NCBI GenBank assembly: GCA_020633295.1
Contig: JACKDW010000012.1
Span: 1 to 64,000 of the forward strand
Reading direction: 5' to 3'
Length of the DNA: 64,000 nucleotides
Source of the DNA: Myxococcales bacterium
GTDB taxonomy: Bacteria; Myxococcota_A; Polyangia; Nannocystales; Nannocystaceae
Shown here: piece by piece, positions 45,275-54,567 of the stretch
Layout of the letters: every line of letters starts with the position of its first letter
How positions within the stretch are numbered: position 1 is the stretch's first letter
Notes under the pieces: model-generated
Database searches by the model: none
Seen by the model: only the letters and a program-made list of their open reading frames with translations
What the model was told of the DNA's origin: nothing
Made by a program: the position numbers and the translations under genes

Positions 45275-46723
45275 ATGTCCGAGACGACCGTGATCCTCAC
45301 CACGCTGCTCGTCTACAAGCTCGTGCTGGTCGGCATCGGCGTCGCGACGAGCCGCCGGACCGGCAGCGCGGAGGACTTCTTCCTGGGCGGTCGCGGGCTC
45401 GGCCCGTGGGTCGCCGCGCTCTCGGCCTCGGCGAGCTCCTCGTCGGCCTGGACCCTGCTGGGCGTGAGCGGATACGCCTACGCGAACGGGCTCGCGGCGC
45501 TGTGGATCATCCCCGGCTGTCTCGGCGGCTTCGCGCTCAATTGGTACGTGCTCGCGCCCCGGCTGCGCGCGCTGAGCCGCGAGCGCGGGGCGCTGACGGT
45601 CACGGACCTGCTCGCGGGCCCGCGCGGGGCTGCGGGGGCCCGCGCGATCGCGGCGCTCGCGTCCGCGATCGTGCTCGTCTCCATGGTCACGTATGTCGCC
45701 TCGCAGTTTCAGGGCGCGGGCAAGACCTTCCACGAGGTCTTCGCGCTCTCCAGCGCCGCCAGCGTGCTGCTCGGCGCGGGGATCATCGTGCTCTACACGC
45801 TGCTCGGGGGCTTCTGGGCGGTCTGCGTCACCGACGCGCTGCAGGGCGTCGTGATGGCCGCGGCCGCGCTCGCGCTGCCGATCGCCGGTCTCGTGATGGT
45901 CGGAGGGCCAGGTCCATTGTACGCGGCGGTGGCGGCCGTCGACGCGCCGGGCTACGCGAGCCTGACGCGGGGGCTCGGCCTTGCGGCCGGCGTCGGGCTG
46001 ATCCTCGGGCTGCTCGGCATCGGCCTCGGCTACCCGGGCCAGCCCCACGTGGTCAACCGCTTCATGGCGGCGCGCGACGAGCAGGCGCTCCGCCGCGGGC
46101 GCGTGATCGCGATGACCTGGGCGGCGATCACCTACGTCGGCATGGTGATCGTCGGGCTGTGCGCGCGCGCGCTGCCGCAGATCGGCGCGGTCGCGGACAA
46201 GGAGGTCGCGTTCTACGGGCTCGTCGACGCCGCGTTCCCGCCGGTGATCGCGGGCGTGATGATCGCGGCCGTGCTCTCGGCGTCGATGTCGACGGCGGAC
46301 AGCCAGCTGCTCGTCGCCGCCTCGTCGGCCTCCCATGATCTGCGCGCTGCGGACGAGGTGGGCTCAGGCGCCAGCTCGCTGCTGCGCACGCGCGTCGTCG
46401 TCGTCTTGCTCAGCGCGGCGGCGGTCCTGGTCGCGCTGTACGGCAACCAGGAGATCTTCTCGCACGTGCTGTTCGCGTGGACGGCGATGGGCGCGGCCTT
46501 CGGCCCGGCGCTGCTGGTGCGCGTGTTCTGCAAGGGCCCGCTCGCGCCGGGCTGGACGCTCGCGGCGATGGCGAGCGGCTTCGGCCTCGCGGTCCTGATG
46601 TACTCGCTGCCGCAGACGCAGAGCACCGCGTGGGAGCGCGTGCTGCCCGTGTTCGTCGCGCTCGCGCTCGCGCTCGCGGGGGCGCGCGCCGCCGCTACCA
46701 CGCCCAGGTCCGAAGGCCGATGA
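45275..46723 (+). CDS. sodium/solute symporter, PutP-like (SSS family)
   Basis: A 482-residue protein with about 13 hydrophobic helices, the normal SSS topology. Typical phrases: FFLGGRGLGPWVAALSASASSSSAW near the start (shown in parts), ALQGVVMAAAAL, LGIGLGYPGQPHVVNRFMAA and VLSASMSTADSQLLVAASS, the last two being strong PutP signatures. It probably takes up proline or a related amino acid with Na+. Its 3' end overlaps the convergent hydrolase gene by 29 bp. Confidence 0.93.
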   Translation: MSETTVILTTLLVYKLVLVGIGVATSRRTGSAEDFFLGGRGLGPWVAALSASASSSSAWTLLGVSGYAYANGLAALWIIPGCLGGFALNWYVLAPRLRALSRERGALTVTDLLAGPRGAAGARAIAALASAIVLVSMVTYVASQFQGAGKTFHEVFALSSAASVLLGAGIIVLYTLLGGFWAVCVTDALQGVVMAAAALALPIAGLVMVGGPGPLYAAVAAVDAPGYASLTRGLGLAAGVGLILGLLGIGLGYPGQPHVVNRFMAARDEQALRRGRVIAMTWAAITYVGMVIVGLCARALPQIGAVADKEVAFYGLVDAAFPPVIAGVMIAAVLSASMSTADSQLLVAASSASHDLRAADEVGSGASSLLRTRVVVVLLSAAAVLVALYGNQEIFSHVLFAWTAMGAAFGPALLVRVFCKGPLAPGWTLAAMASGFGLAVLMYSLPQTQSTAWERVLPVFVALALALAGARAAATTPRSEGR

Positions 46724-48725
46724 TGCTGTGGAAGAGCAGCCAGATCGTCATGCCGAAGCAGGCGACGGAGACGAGCAGCGAGTGCGCGCGCGTGTACCAC
46801 GACAGCCGGTAGCGCAGCGCGCGGATCGAGTGGGCCAGCGCCGCGCCGGAGAGCCCCGCGAACGCGAGCGAGAGCAGCGTGACGCCGACGGCGTAGACCG
46901 TCGGCTCCCCGAGCGCCCAGCGCGACGCGCCGGCGATGAACACCCGGATCAGCGCGACGATCGCGAGCGCGGCCAGCAGCGGCGCGACGCGGGTCGGGAT
47001 GTAGCCGCGCCGCCGCGTCTCCTCCTCGCCGACGAGCAGCTTGATGACCCAGGGGAGCGCGGCGTAGATCGCCATCAGGATCATCATCCAGCCGAGGATG
47101 AGCAGCCACCGGGCGCCCTTCGCCACGACCGACGGGCTCGCCTCGAAGTTGGCCCCGAGGCCGAGGTTCGCGGTCCTGCGCCCGGCCGCGCTGGTCGTCA
47201 GGACGACGCTCGCGCCGGGCTGCCCGGCGACGCGGAAGGTGTCCTCGCCCGTCGGGATCAGCGGGATCGGCTCGCCGCCGGCGATCGCGAGCGTGAGCTG
47301 ATCGGTCTCGTCGAGGCGCACGTCGAGGTCGAGCACGGCGCGCTCGAGGAAGCCCAGCAGCTGCATGCGCGGCGAGACGAACCGGTAGCTGCCGACGTGA
47401 CGCGCGAGCCGCTCGCGCGGCGCGGGCTCGATCGGCGGCGGCGGCAGGCGGCGACCCTCGAGCAGCGCCGCGAGCAGCAGCGCGCGCACGCGCAGGTAGG
47501 CGCGGCTCGAGTACGAGCTGTTGAACAGCATCACGTAGCCGACGCCGTGGCGGACCGAGTAGCCGTACGACGAGATGTAGCCGGGGACGCCGCCGTCGTG
47601 ACCGCGGGTCACGATCGGCCGAAACACAGAGCCATAGTTACCGAGCCCGTAGTCGACGTCGGACTTGACGCCCGGGATCGTCTCGCCGCGCTCCATCCGC
47701 GCGGCGCTCTCGGGCGAGATCAGCGGCCCTGCGCCCGCGCGGCCGCGCTGGATCCACATGTGCACGAGCCCCGCGAGCTCGCGCGGCGAGGCGATCAGGT
47801 TGCCCGCGGGGCGATGCACGATGTGCCAGTAGGGCGTCGCCTCGCCGGGGCCCGTGTAGCCGGAGGCCAGGCGGGCGGCGACCTCGGGCGTCCGACGGAA
47901 GTCGGCGTGCTCCATGCCCAGCGGCGTCAGCAGGTCGCGCCGCAGCGTGTCCTCGTAGCGCTCGCCGGTGACGCGCTCGAGCACGTGCGCCGCCGCGGTG
48001 TAGTTGGGGTTGGAGTAGGAGACGCGCGTGCCCGGGCGCCAGCGCGACGCTCGCGAGCGCGGGTTGATCGCGAGCACCTCCGCGAGCGTGAGCGCCTCGG
48101 CCTCGGGGCCGCCGAGCGACTCGTTGAAGCGCATGTCGTCCCAGCCCGTGGTGTGCTCGAGCAGGTGCGCGACGGTGATGGGGGCCTCGCGCGACCACCT
48201 GTTATCAAAGGCCAGCTCGGGCGCGAGCGCGCGCAGCTCGTCGTCGAGCGACAGGCGGCCGGCCTCGACCTGCTGCATGATCGCGAGCGCGATGAAGCTC
48301 TTGGTGATCGAGCCGACGCGGAACAGGGTGTCGGGGGTGACGGGCCGGCGCGACGCGACGTCGGCGAGCCCGACGCCTGCGGTCCAGCGCAGGCCGTCGC
48401 GATCGACGAGCGCGACGCCGACGCCCGGCACGCCCTCCTCCTCGAGCACCCGCGCGATCTCGGCCCGCAGCCGCGCCTGGGCCCGCGCGTCGAACTCCTC
48501 GCCGACGTCGAAGGCGAGCTCGCGGTCGACGGACGCGAGCGCCTCGAGCGACGCGGCGTCGCGGGCGAGCGCGAGGGCGGAGCTCGGCTCGCCCGGGGTG
48601 CGCTCGACCAGCGACGCCCGGGAGAGCGCGCGCACAGGCGAGGCGCTGGCGAGCAGCACGAGGCCGGCGCCGAGCAGCAGCAAAAGCACGACGGCGAGGA
48701 GGGATCGCGCGGAGGAGCGGCGCAT
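46695..48725 (-). CDS. serine hydrolase (beta-lactamase/PBP4-like) with C-terminal membrane helices
   Basis: A 676-residue protein. Signal anchor (LLAVVLLLLLGAGLVLLAS). Residues about 90-420 are a class C beta-lactamase-like domain with SITK (S-x-x-K), YSNPNY (Y-x-N) and GHDGGVPG (the H/K-x-G region). A strand-rich domain follows, then four membrane helices at the C-terminus (WLLILGWMMILMAIYAAL and later). This layout fits esterases or D-aminopeptidases anchored in the membrane, of the type often called beta-lactamase-related. Substrate unknown. Confidence 0.88.
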   Translation of the reverse strand: MRRSSARSLLAVVLLLLLGAGLVLLASASPVRALSRASLVERTPGEPSSALALARDAASLEALASVDRELAFDVGEEFDARAQARLRAEIARVLEEEGVPGVGVALVDRDGLRWTAGVGLADVASRRPVTPDTLFRVGSITKSFIALAIMQQVEAGRLSLDDELRALAPELAFDNRWSREAPITVAHLLEHTTGWDDMRFNESLGGPEAEALTLAEVLAINPRSRASRWRPGTRVSYSNPNYTAAAHVLERVTGERYEDTLRRDLLTPLGMEHADFRRTPEVAARLASGYTGPGEATPYWHIVHRPAGNLIASPRELAGLVHMWIQRGRAGAGPLISPESAARMERGETIPGVKSDVDYGLGNYGSVFRPIVTRGHDGGVPGYISSYGYSVRHGVGYVMLFNSSYSSRAYLRVRALLLAALLEGRRLPPPPIEPAPRERLARHVGSYRFVSPRMQLLGFLERAVLDLDVRLDETDQLTLAIAGGEPIPLIPTGEDTFRVAGQPGASVVLTTSAAGRRTANLGLGANFEASPSVVAKGARWLLILGWMMILMAIYAALPWVIKLLVGEEETRRRGYIPTRVAPLLAALAIVALIRVFIAGASRWALGEPTVYAVGVTLLSLAFAGLSGAALAHSIRALRYRLSWYTRAHSLLVSVACFGMTIWLLFHSIIGLRTWAW

Positions 48726-48870
48726 GCCCGATGCTTGCAGGCGCCGGTACGCGGGGCAACTCGCCGGGGTATGTGCGCAGAATTACTCGGGTGCTTCGTC
48801 GCTAGCGGGCTCGCCGATTCGCCCGTCGAGCAGCTTCGCTCGCCACGGCATGATCGCCGCGATCGTCGGC

Positions 48871-49482
48871 TCAGCGGTACGGGTCCGCGGCCGCGCGCGG
48901 CTCGAGCAGCCCCCGCTCGAGCGCGCGCAGCGTGCCCGCGAGCTCGCGTCGCAGCCGCGCGCGCGCGCGCCTGCGCAGGCGCTCGCCGTTTCGCCTGAGC
49001 AGCGCGGCGAGCGTGGCGACGTGACGCAGGACGTCGCCGCGCCCGAGCTCGAGCCGCGCCTCGTGGTCGAGCTGGCGCGCGCGCGCGACGTACTCCCACA
49101 CCTCCTGCATCGCCTCCTGCTCGCGCGCGCGCTCGAGGCTCGCGAGCAGCCAGCGCGTCTCGTGCAGCCAGGCGCGGCGCGTCGGCGACAGCCACGGCGG
49201 CTCCGCGGGGGCGGGCGCGTCGTCGAGCCTCCGCGCGCGACCCAGCCGCCGGAGCGCCTCGATCGCCCGCGGCGACAGCATCAGCGCGCAGCACAGCCAC
49301 AGCAGCCCGAACAGCGGCACGGTCGCGTCCGCGCCGGAGGAGGACTCCGGGGCGCCGAGCGCGAGCGCCCACAGCACGCAGGGCGCCGCGGCGAGCCCGA
49401 ACCAGCCGATCAGCGTCAGGACGAACAGCGTCGCGTCGCGAATCAGCCCGAGCGCGCGCGCCACGAGGGAGCGGGGGTGCAT
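48871..49482 (-). CDS. membrane protein, unknown
   Basis: A 203-residue protein with two hydrophobic helices (ATLFVLTLIGWFGLAAAPC and VPLFGLLWLCCALML) followed by a charged helical tail rich in Arg, Leu and Glu. No family recognised. ATG at 49482 is the first Met before the membrane helices. It follows the E1 gene by 44 bp and is likely the last gene of that operon. Confidence 0.65.
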   Translation of the reverse strand: MHPRSLVARALGLIRDATLFVLTLIGWFGLAAAPCVLWALALGAPESSSGADATVPLFGLLWLCCALMLSPRAIEALRRLGRARRLDDAPAPAEPPWLSPTRRAWLHETRWLLASLERAREQEAMQEVWEYVARARQLDHEARLELGRGDVLRHVATLAALLRRNGERLRRRARARLRRELAGTLRALERGLLEPRAAADPYR

Positions 49483-49526
49483 CGCCTGGTCCCACGCGCG
49501 CGTCGGCGCGAGGTTCCAGGCACCGG

Positions 49527-51763
49527 TCAGGTCTCCGCGCGCAGCTCGAGCGCCGCGGCCTCGATCAGCTCCTCCGAGACGAGCACGTGGCGCGCGGCCT
49601 CGCCGAGCGGGATGAAGCTGTCGACCGCCGCGACCCGGCGCAGCGGCGCCCGCACGCCGCGGTCGAGCAGCGCCGCCATGATCCCCTCGGCCACACCACC
49701 TGTCCTTCGGGTCTCGTCGACGAGGAGCGCGCGACCGGTCCGCGCGAGCTCCTCGGCGATCGCGTCGACCGGCAGCGGCGCGAGCCAGCGCAGGTCGAGC
49801 ACCGTGCACTCGATCCCCCGCGCGGCGAGGCGCCGGGCGACCCGGCGCGACATGTAGACCCCGCTGGCGAAGCTGACGAGCAGGAGGTCGCGGCCCTCGC
49901 CCTCGCGGAAGATCCGCGGCGCGCCGATCGGGACGTGCGCCGGCGCCGGCTCGTAGACGCTGAGGTAGCCGCCGTCGCCCGGCGCGTGGAGGTCGCGGGT
50001 CTGGTACAGCGCGATCGGCTCGAGGAACACGCAGACCGAGCCGCACGCGCGCGCTGCCGCGACGCAGGTCCGCAGGAGCGCGGCCGCGTCGGCGCCGGTC
50101 GACGGCGCCGCGATCACGAGCCCGGGGATCTCGCGCAGCGCCGCGACGGCGTTGTCGTTGTGGAAGTGCCCGCCGAAGCCGCCGAGCGCGGCGAACGACG
50201 CGATCCGCACGACCATCGGGTTGCGCAGGCGCGCGCGCGAGAAGAACTGCAGCGTCGCCGCCTCGCCGCGCAGCTGGTCGATCGCGTTGTGCAGGTAGGC
50301 GAGGTACTGGATCTCCGGGATCGGCGTGAGCCCGAGCTGACCTGCACCGATGGCCAGGCCGAGGATCGTCTGCTCGTCGAGCAGCGTGTCGAACACGCGC
50401 GCGAGCCCGGCGCGCCGCTGGAGCCCGCGCGTGATCCCGTAGACGCCGCCCTTGCGCCCGACGTCCTCGCCGAACAGCTGCACGGTCTCGTCGGCCGCGA
50501 GCAGGTCGCCGAGCGCGGCGTTGAGGTGCCGCGCGAGCGGGGCGGGGCCCTCCTCCTCGGGCAGGCGCGCGCCCCAGAGCGCGCGCCGCCGCGCGGGCGG
50601 GCACGACGCGGTCGCCTCGCGCTCGATCGCGGCCGGGTCGCGCGGCGCGAGCGGGGCGATGATCTCGGCCGCCGAGGCGAGCCGAGGGCTGCCGGCGAGC
50701 TCCGTCGCGAGCGCGTCGACGCGGGCGCGCGCCGACTCGTAGCGGGCGCGCGCCGTCGCCGTCGTCCACGCGCCGGCGTCGACCAGCGCGCGCGCGCTCG
50801 CCAGCAGCGGGTCGCGGGCGAGTTTCGTCGCGCGTCTCCTCGGCTGTCCGATACGCCATCTCGACGTCCGAGCCGGCGTGCCTGAGGAAACCGCACGCAG
50901 CGCAGGTGCAGCAGCGCGGGGCTCCGGCGCGCGCGCGCGTGCGCTGCGGCGGCGCGCGCCGCCGCAGCGGTCGCGCGCGCGTCAGCCGTGTCGGCGGTGA
51001 AGTACGCGAGCCCCGGGCGCGCGCCCAGGGCCGCCGCGATCCAGCCCGCAGGCGTGCGCACGCTGATGCCGAGCCCGTTGTCCTCGCACACCAGCAAGAG
51101 CGGCAGCGGCAGCCCTTGGTGCGCGATCAGGCAGGCGGCGTTGATCGCCCCTGCGGCCGTCGAGTGATTCGCGGACGCGTCGCCGAAGCTGCAGATCACG
51201 ATCGCGTCCTCCGGCGGCCCGCCGGCGGGGAGCAGCCCGCGGGCGCCGAGCCGGGCGCGGCGCCGCAGCGCGAACGCGAGGCCCACGGCCTTCGGCAGGT
51301 GCGACGCGATCGTCGAGGTCTGCGGCGGGACGTTGAGCTCGACGCTGCCGAACACCTTGTGGCGCCCGCCCGCGATCGCCTCGTCGCGCCCGGCGACGAT
51401 CCCGAGCAGCACCGAGCGCAGCGCCTCGTCGGTGCGCCCGGCCTGGCGCGCGCGGTGGAGGAACAGCGCGCCCGAGCGGTAGTGCAGCAGCGCCGGGTCG
51501 CTCGGGCGCGTCGCGCCGGCGACGTGCGCGTCACCCTCGTGCCCCGCCGAGCTGATCGAGTAGAAGCCGCGCCCCGCCGCGATCAGCCGGCGCGCCGCGA
51601 AGTCGAGGTGGCGGCTGAGCGCCTGGTCTTCGAACACCGCCTCGAGGGACAGGCGCTCGTCGTCCGGCAGCGCGCTCGTGGTCGACCCGGGCGCGAGCGC
51701 GTCGAGGCCGGCGAGCAGCGCGGCGTCGAGCTGCTCGTGCGGCTGCTGGATCGCGCTGCTCAT
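49527..51763 (-). CDS. fused alpha/beta E1 (TPP) dehydrogenase, two frameshifts
   Basis: About 744 residues if two single-base insertions are removed. Alpha part (to about 50890): SISSAGHEGDAHVAG, then GDASANHSTAAGAINAAC and LLVCEDN, the G-D-x...-x-D-N thiamine diphosphate motif. Beta part (from 50823 down): LFGEDVGRKGGVYG, GAGQLGLTPIPEIQYL, ALGGFGGHFHNDNAV and a C-terminal LVSEELIEAAALELRAE. Near 50888-50890 an extra T (minus strand TTT) and near 50823-50825 an extra A break the frame within 70 bp; in between it reads RHAGSDVEMAYRTAEETRDE. Fused E1 enzymes of this kind decarboxylate branched-chain or related 2-oxo acids. No E2/E3 nearby. Either sequencing errors or a recent null allele. Confidence 0.82.
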
Positions 51764-51771
51764 CGCGCCCG

Positions 51772-52956
51772 TCACAGCCACGAGGTGATGTGGGCCCCGA
51801 ACCACAGCCAGCCCACGACGAGGAAGGCCGCGAGCGGGACCGCGAGCCCGACGGCGAAGCGCCGCGGGTCAAAGCCGGGCACGAGCTGGGCCTGCTCGAC
51901 CACGTGCGGCGGGTCTTCACGCCTCGAGCTCGCCGCGCGCGCGGCCTCCTTCAGCGCCTCCTTGAGCGCGCGGGGCGTGTCGCGATCGTCCGCGTCCGGC
52001 TCGCGCGCGCTCTCACCTGCCTCGAGGCGCAGGCGCAGCGACGACGGCCCGGCGAACGCCAGCCACCACAGCTCGAGCCGGGGGCGCTGCCCGAACTGCG
52101 TCAGCGCGCGTTCGGGGATCCGCGCGGTCGTCGAGCAGTAGTTGCAGGTCACGAGCCGCGCGCCCTCCGGCGGGGCCAGCGGCGCGCCGCAGCTCGGGCA
52201 GCGCACGGCCGCGGCCCCGCCCTCCCCGGCGAGCTGCACGCGGACCGGGAGGCGATCGACGCGGTGGTCGCCCGCGATCACGCCGCGCAGCCCTGGCGCG
52301 TGCTCGCGGGCCTCCGGCGGCAGCGCGTACTCGGCCTGGTCGCGCCCGCCCCAGCCGCGCGTGATGATCACGTCGCCGCGCGGATCCGGGCGCCGCTCGA
52401 GCGTCAGCGGGCGGCCGTTCTCGTCGAGCGGGTGCCCGGGGCTCACGCGCACGCGGAGCGAGCGGGTCACCGTCACCGCGCCCGCCACGCTGACGCCGCC
52501 CTGGCTGTGCTCGGAGAAGGTCTTGCTCACGCCGAGCTCGCGCAGCGGGTTGCTCGCGCCGATCGACAGCAGCGTGTGCGCGCGCCTGCCCTCGGGGTCA
52601 GGGCCCGCGAGGTCGCCGACGGCGTGCGCGTGCGCGAGCGCCTCGCGCCACTGCCCCGCGTCGAACGCCTGGTTGGTCGCGCAGTGCAGGCAGGTCGCCT
52701 CGCCGTCGAGCTCGAGGTGGTTGATCGGCGAGAGCTTGCCGCACACGCGGCACTGGAACTCGCTGCGGACCGCGACCCAGAACACGTCGGCGAGCGCGTC
52801 GCCGCCCTCGGCGGGCGCGAGCTCGTGCGCGCGGTGATCGAGCGGCGCGTCGCAGACCTGACACTCGCGCCGCTGCGTCGGCGCGAGCGAGCCGCAGCCG
52901 CCGCACACGCGCAGCGGCGACGCGGGGGCGCGCAGGTCCGTGGGGGGAGCGTCCAC
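51772..52956 (-). CDS. zinc-ribbon protein with C-terminal membrane anchor
   Basis: A 394-residue protein. Three Cys-pair modules: VCGGCGSL/CQVC at residues 20-40, FQCRVCGKLS/CLHC about 72-100, and RCPSCGAPL/CNYCSTTARI about 260-285. Between them is a strand-rich domain. The C-terminus has one membrane helix (FAVGLAVPLAAFLVVGWLWF). GTG at 52956 is taken; TACCCT ends 6 nt upstream. First gene of the operon with the E1 enzyme (8-bp gap). Role unknown; perhaps an adaptor. Confidence 0.75.
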   Translation of the reverse strand: MDAPPTDLRAPASPLRVCGGCGSLAPTQRRECQVCDAPLDHRAHELAPAEGGDALADVFWVAVRSEFQCRVCGKLSPINHLELDGEATCLHCATNQAFDAGQWREALAHAHAVGDLAGPDPEGRRAHTLLSIGASNPLRELGVSKTFSEHSQGGVSVAGAVTVTRSLRVRVSPGHPLDENGRPLTLERRPDPRGDVIITRGWGGRDQAEYALPPEAREHAPGLRGVIAGDHRVDRLPVRVQLAGEGGAAAVRCPSCGAPLAPPEGARLVTCNYCSTTARIPERALTQFGQRPRLELWWLAFAGPSSLRLRLEAGESAREPDADDRDTPRALKEALKEAARAASSRREDPPHVVEQAQLVPGFDPRRFAVGLAVPLAAFLVVGWLWFGAHITSWL

Positions 52957-53022
52957 CGGTCGAGGGTACGACGAGCAGGCCGCGGTCGTCACCCGCGTTG
53001 ACATCGGATACCCTGGACGCGC

Positions 53023-53700
53023 ATGGCTCGGCTCTTCGACGCGGGTCAGTTCGCGACGGGCTTCATCGCGGTCGGGCAATTCGCGACGGGCTTTGTCGCG
53101 ATCGGGCAGGTCGCGACGGGCGTCATCGCGATCGGGCAGGTCGCGCGCGGCGGGATCGTGATCGGCATGGTCGGCTTCGGGCTGTGGTCGATCAGCATGG
53201 TCGGCGTCGGCGTCCTGCGGACGACCGCGCTCATCGGCGTCGGCGGCACGGCGGGCTTCGGGCTCGTGCTGCCGCTGATCCCGCTGCCGGCCCGACGTCC
53301 GCGGCTGCCCCCGCTCGTCTCGGCCGACGCGCTCGTCGCCGGCGCGCGCGAGGCCGGCTGGACGCGCGCGTGGATTGAACCTGGCCCCGAGGGCATCCCC
53401 GTGTGCACGGTCGACGGCGAGCGGCTCGCCGCGCCCCTCGACGCGCGCCTGCGGCCGGCGCTCGCGGCCTCCTCGAGGGGCGGCGCGGGCCCGGCGCTGG
53501 TGCACCTGCGGCGCGACGGCGCGCGGCTGCGCTGGGATCGCGTCATGGCCCTACCGAGGCCCGCGCGCGCCAACCCGGCGCTGTGGATCCGCGGCGCGCT
53601 CGGTCTCGTGGTGCTCGCCGTGATCGCGTTCGTCTACTGGTGGCTCGTCGCGCTGCCCCTCGGCGAGCTGCTCCGCGGCCCCGCCGGCATGCTGCGCTAG
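53023..53700 (+). CDS. membrane protein with 10-residue G-Q-x-A-T-G repeats
   Basis: A 225-residue protein. Residues 8-50 carry four or five repeats of the type GQFATGFIAV, GQVATGVIAI, GQVARGGIVI, expected to form a narrow right-handed beta-helix or amphipathic strand stack; the DNA repeats in steps of 30 bp. A hydrophobic region follows, then a soluble part and one C-terminal membrane helix (ALGLVVLAVIAFVYWWLVALP). No family name. ATG at 53023 lies 8-10 nt after GATACCCT. Divergent from the zinc-ribbon gene. Confidence 0.72.
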   Translation: MARLFDAGQFATGFIAVGQFATGFVAIGQVATGVIAIGQVARGGIVIGMVGFGLWSISMVGVGVLRTTALIGVGGTAGFGLVLPLIPLPARRPRLPPLVSADALVAGAREAGWTRAWIEPGPEGIPVCTVDGERLAAPLDARLRPALAASSRGGAGPALVHLRRDGARLRWDRVMALPRPARANPALWIRGALGLVVLAVIAFVYWWLVALPLGELLRGPAGMLR

Positions 53701-53872
53701 CGCGCGCGGCCGCTCGCGAACCGCGTGGATGTACAGCGGCGCGCCGTCCGTGTGGCGCATCGTGGCGAGCCTGGCCGGGGCGAGCGTCTCCGACTCCTCG
53801 TGTCGCTCGACGTACGCACGCGCGCGCTCGCGTCGAGCCGCGGTCGCGCACGGGCGACGCGCGGCGCGGCGA

Positions 53873-54472
53873 TTATGACCGCGCGCGCGCCCGGAACGCG
53901 GCCGCCTGGGCTTCGTCGGCCAGCTCGCGCTCGCAGATCATCGCGAGCCGCTCGAGCAGCTCGGCGCGCGCCGCCTTGTCGGTCGTGAGCTCGACGCGCG
54001 CGCTCATGAGGTCGACGAGCTGAGACCAGTCCTCCATCATCATGTGCAGCCGCTCGAGCCCGCCCAGCGCCCGCGCGTTCGCGGGGTCGACGTCGAGCAC
54101 GCCGCGCAGCGCCGTGATCGCGCGCGCGTGGTCCTCGAGCGCGGTCTCGGCCAGCGTGGCGAGCTTGAGCAGCGTGGCGACGCGGTCGTCGTCGTTGTCC
54201 GTCAAGTCGACGCGGCGCTCGTACAGATCGGCGAGCTCGCTGAAGTGCGCCATCATCGTGTAGACGAGCTCGAGCTTGTCGATCGCGCCCGCGTGCGTGG
54301 GGTCGAGCTCGAGCACCTCGCGCAGCGCCTCCTCGGCGAGCTCGAGATCGCCGAGCTCGTCCTGGGCGAGGCTGGCGATCTCGAGGTTCGTCGCGATGCG
54401 CTCGAAGCTCGAGGTCTGCTCGAGCTTGCGGCGCTGGAGCGCGGCGAGCCGCGCGTCGGGATCGTTCTCCAT
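53873..54472 (-). CDS. TPR-like helical protein
   Basis: A 199-residue protein; ATG at 54472 follows GGAGG at 5 nt. Four TPR-like repeats of 34-38 residues: ELGDLELAEEALREVLELDP, FSELADLYERRVDLT, DHARAITALRGVLDVDPAN, WSQLVDLMSARVELT. Very similar repeats occur in long myxobacterial TPR proteins of over 1000 residues, so this could be a short family member or a C-terminally trimmed copy. A stretch of sensible codons (RHEESETLAPARLATMRHTD) continues on the same strand at about 53715-53815 in another frame. Confidence 0.72.
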   Translation of the reverse strand: MENDPDARLAALQRRKLEQTSSFERIATNLEIASLAQDELGDLELAEEALREVLELDPTHAGAIDKLELVYTMMAHFSELADLYERRVDLTDNDDDRVATLLKLATLAETALEDHARAITALRGVLDVDPANARALGGLERLHMMMEDWSQLVDLMSARVELTTDKAARAELLERLAMICERELADEAQAAAFRARARS

Positions 54473-54545
54473 AAGGGCCTCCGCGCGTGATGCTCGCAGG
54501 CGGCGCGCGCGCTCGCAAGCGCCGCGTCGCCTCATGCCTATGAGG

Positions 54546-54565
54546 ACATGTTCAAAAGCACGCGC
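54546..54565 (+). promoter_or_regulatory. 20-bp dyad, copy D (weak)
   Basis: ACATGTTCAAAAGCACGCGC resembles copy B (ACATGTTCAAAAAGACAGGC). On the minus strand ACATG-N10-CATG (54535-54551) is also present. Between the kinase stop and the TPR gene start, 74 bp upstream of the latter. Confidence 0.3.
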
Positions 54566-54567
54566 GG

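Noticed and set aside
46728..48998. 756-codon plus-strand open frame
   Set aside because: Antisense shadow of the serine hydrolase gene, which has SITK and YSN motifs and membrane helices.
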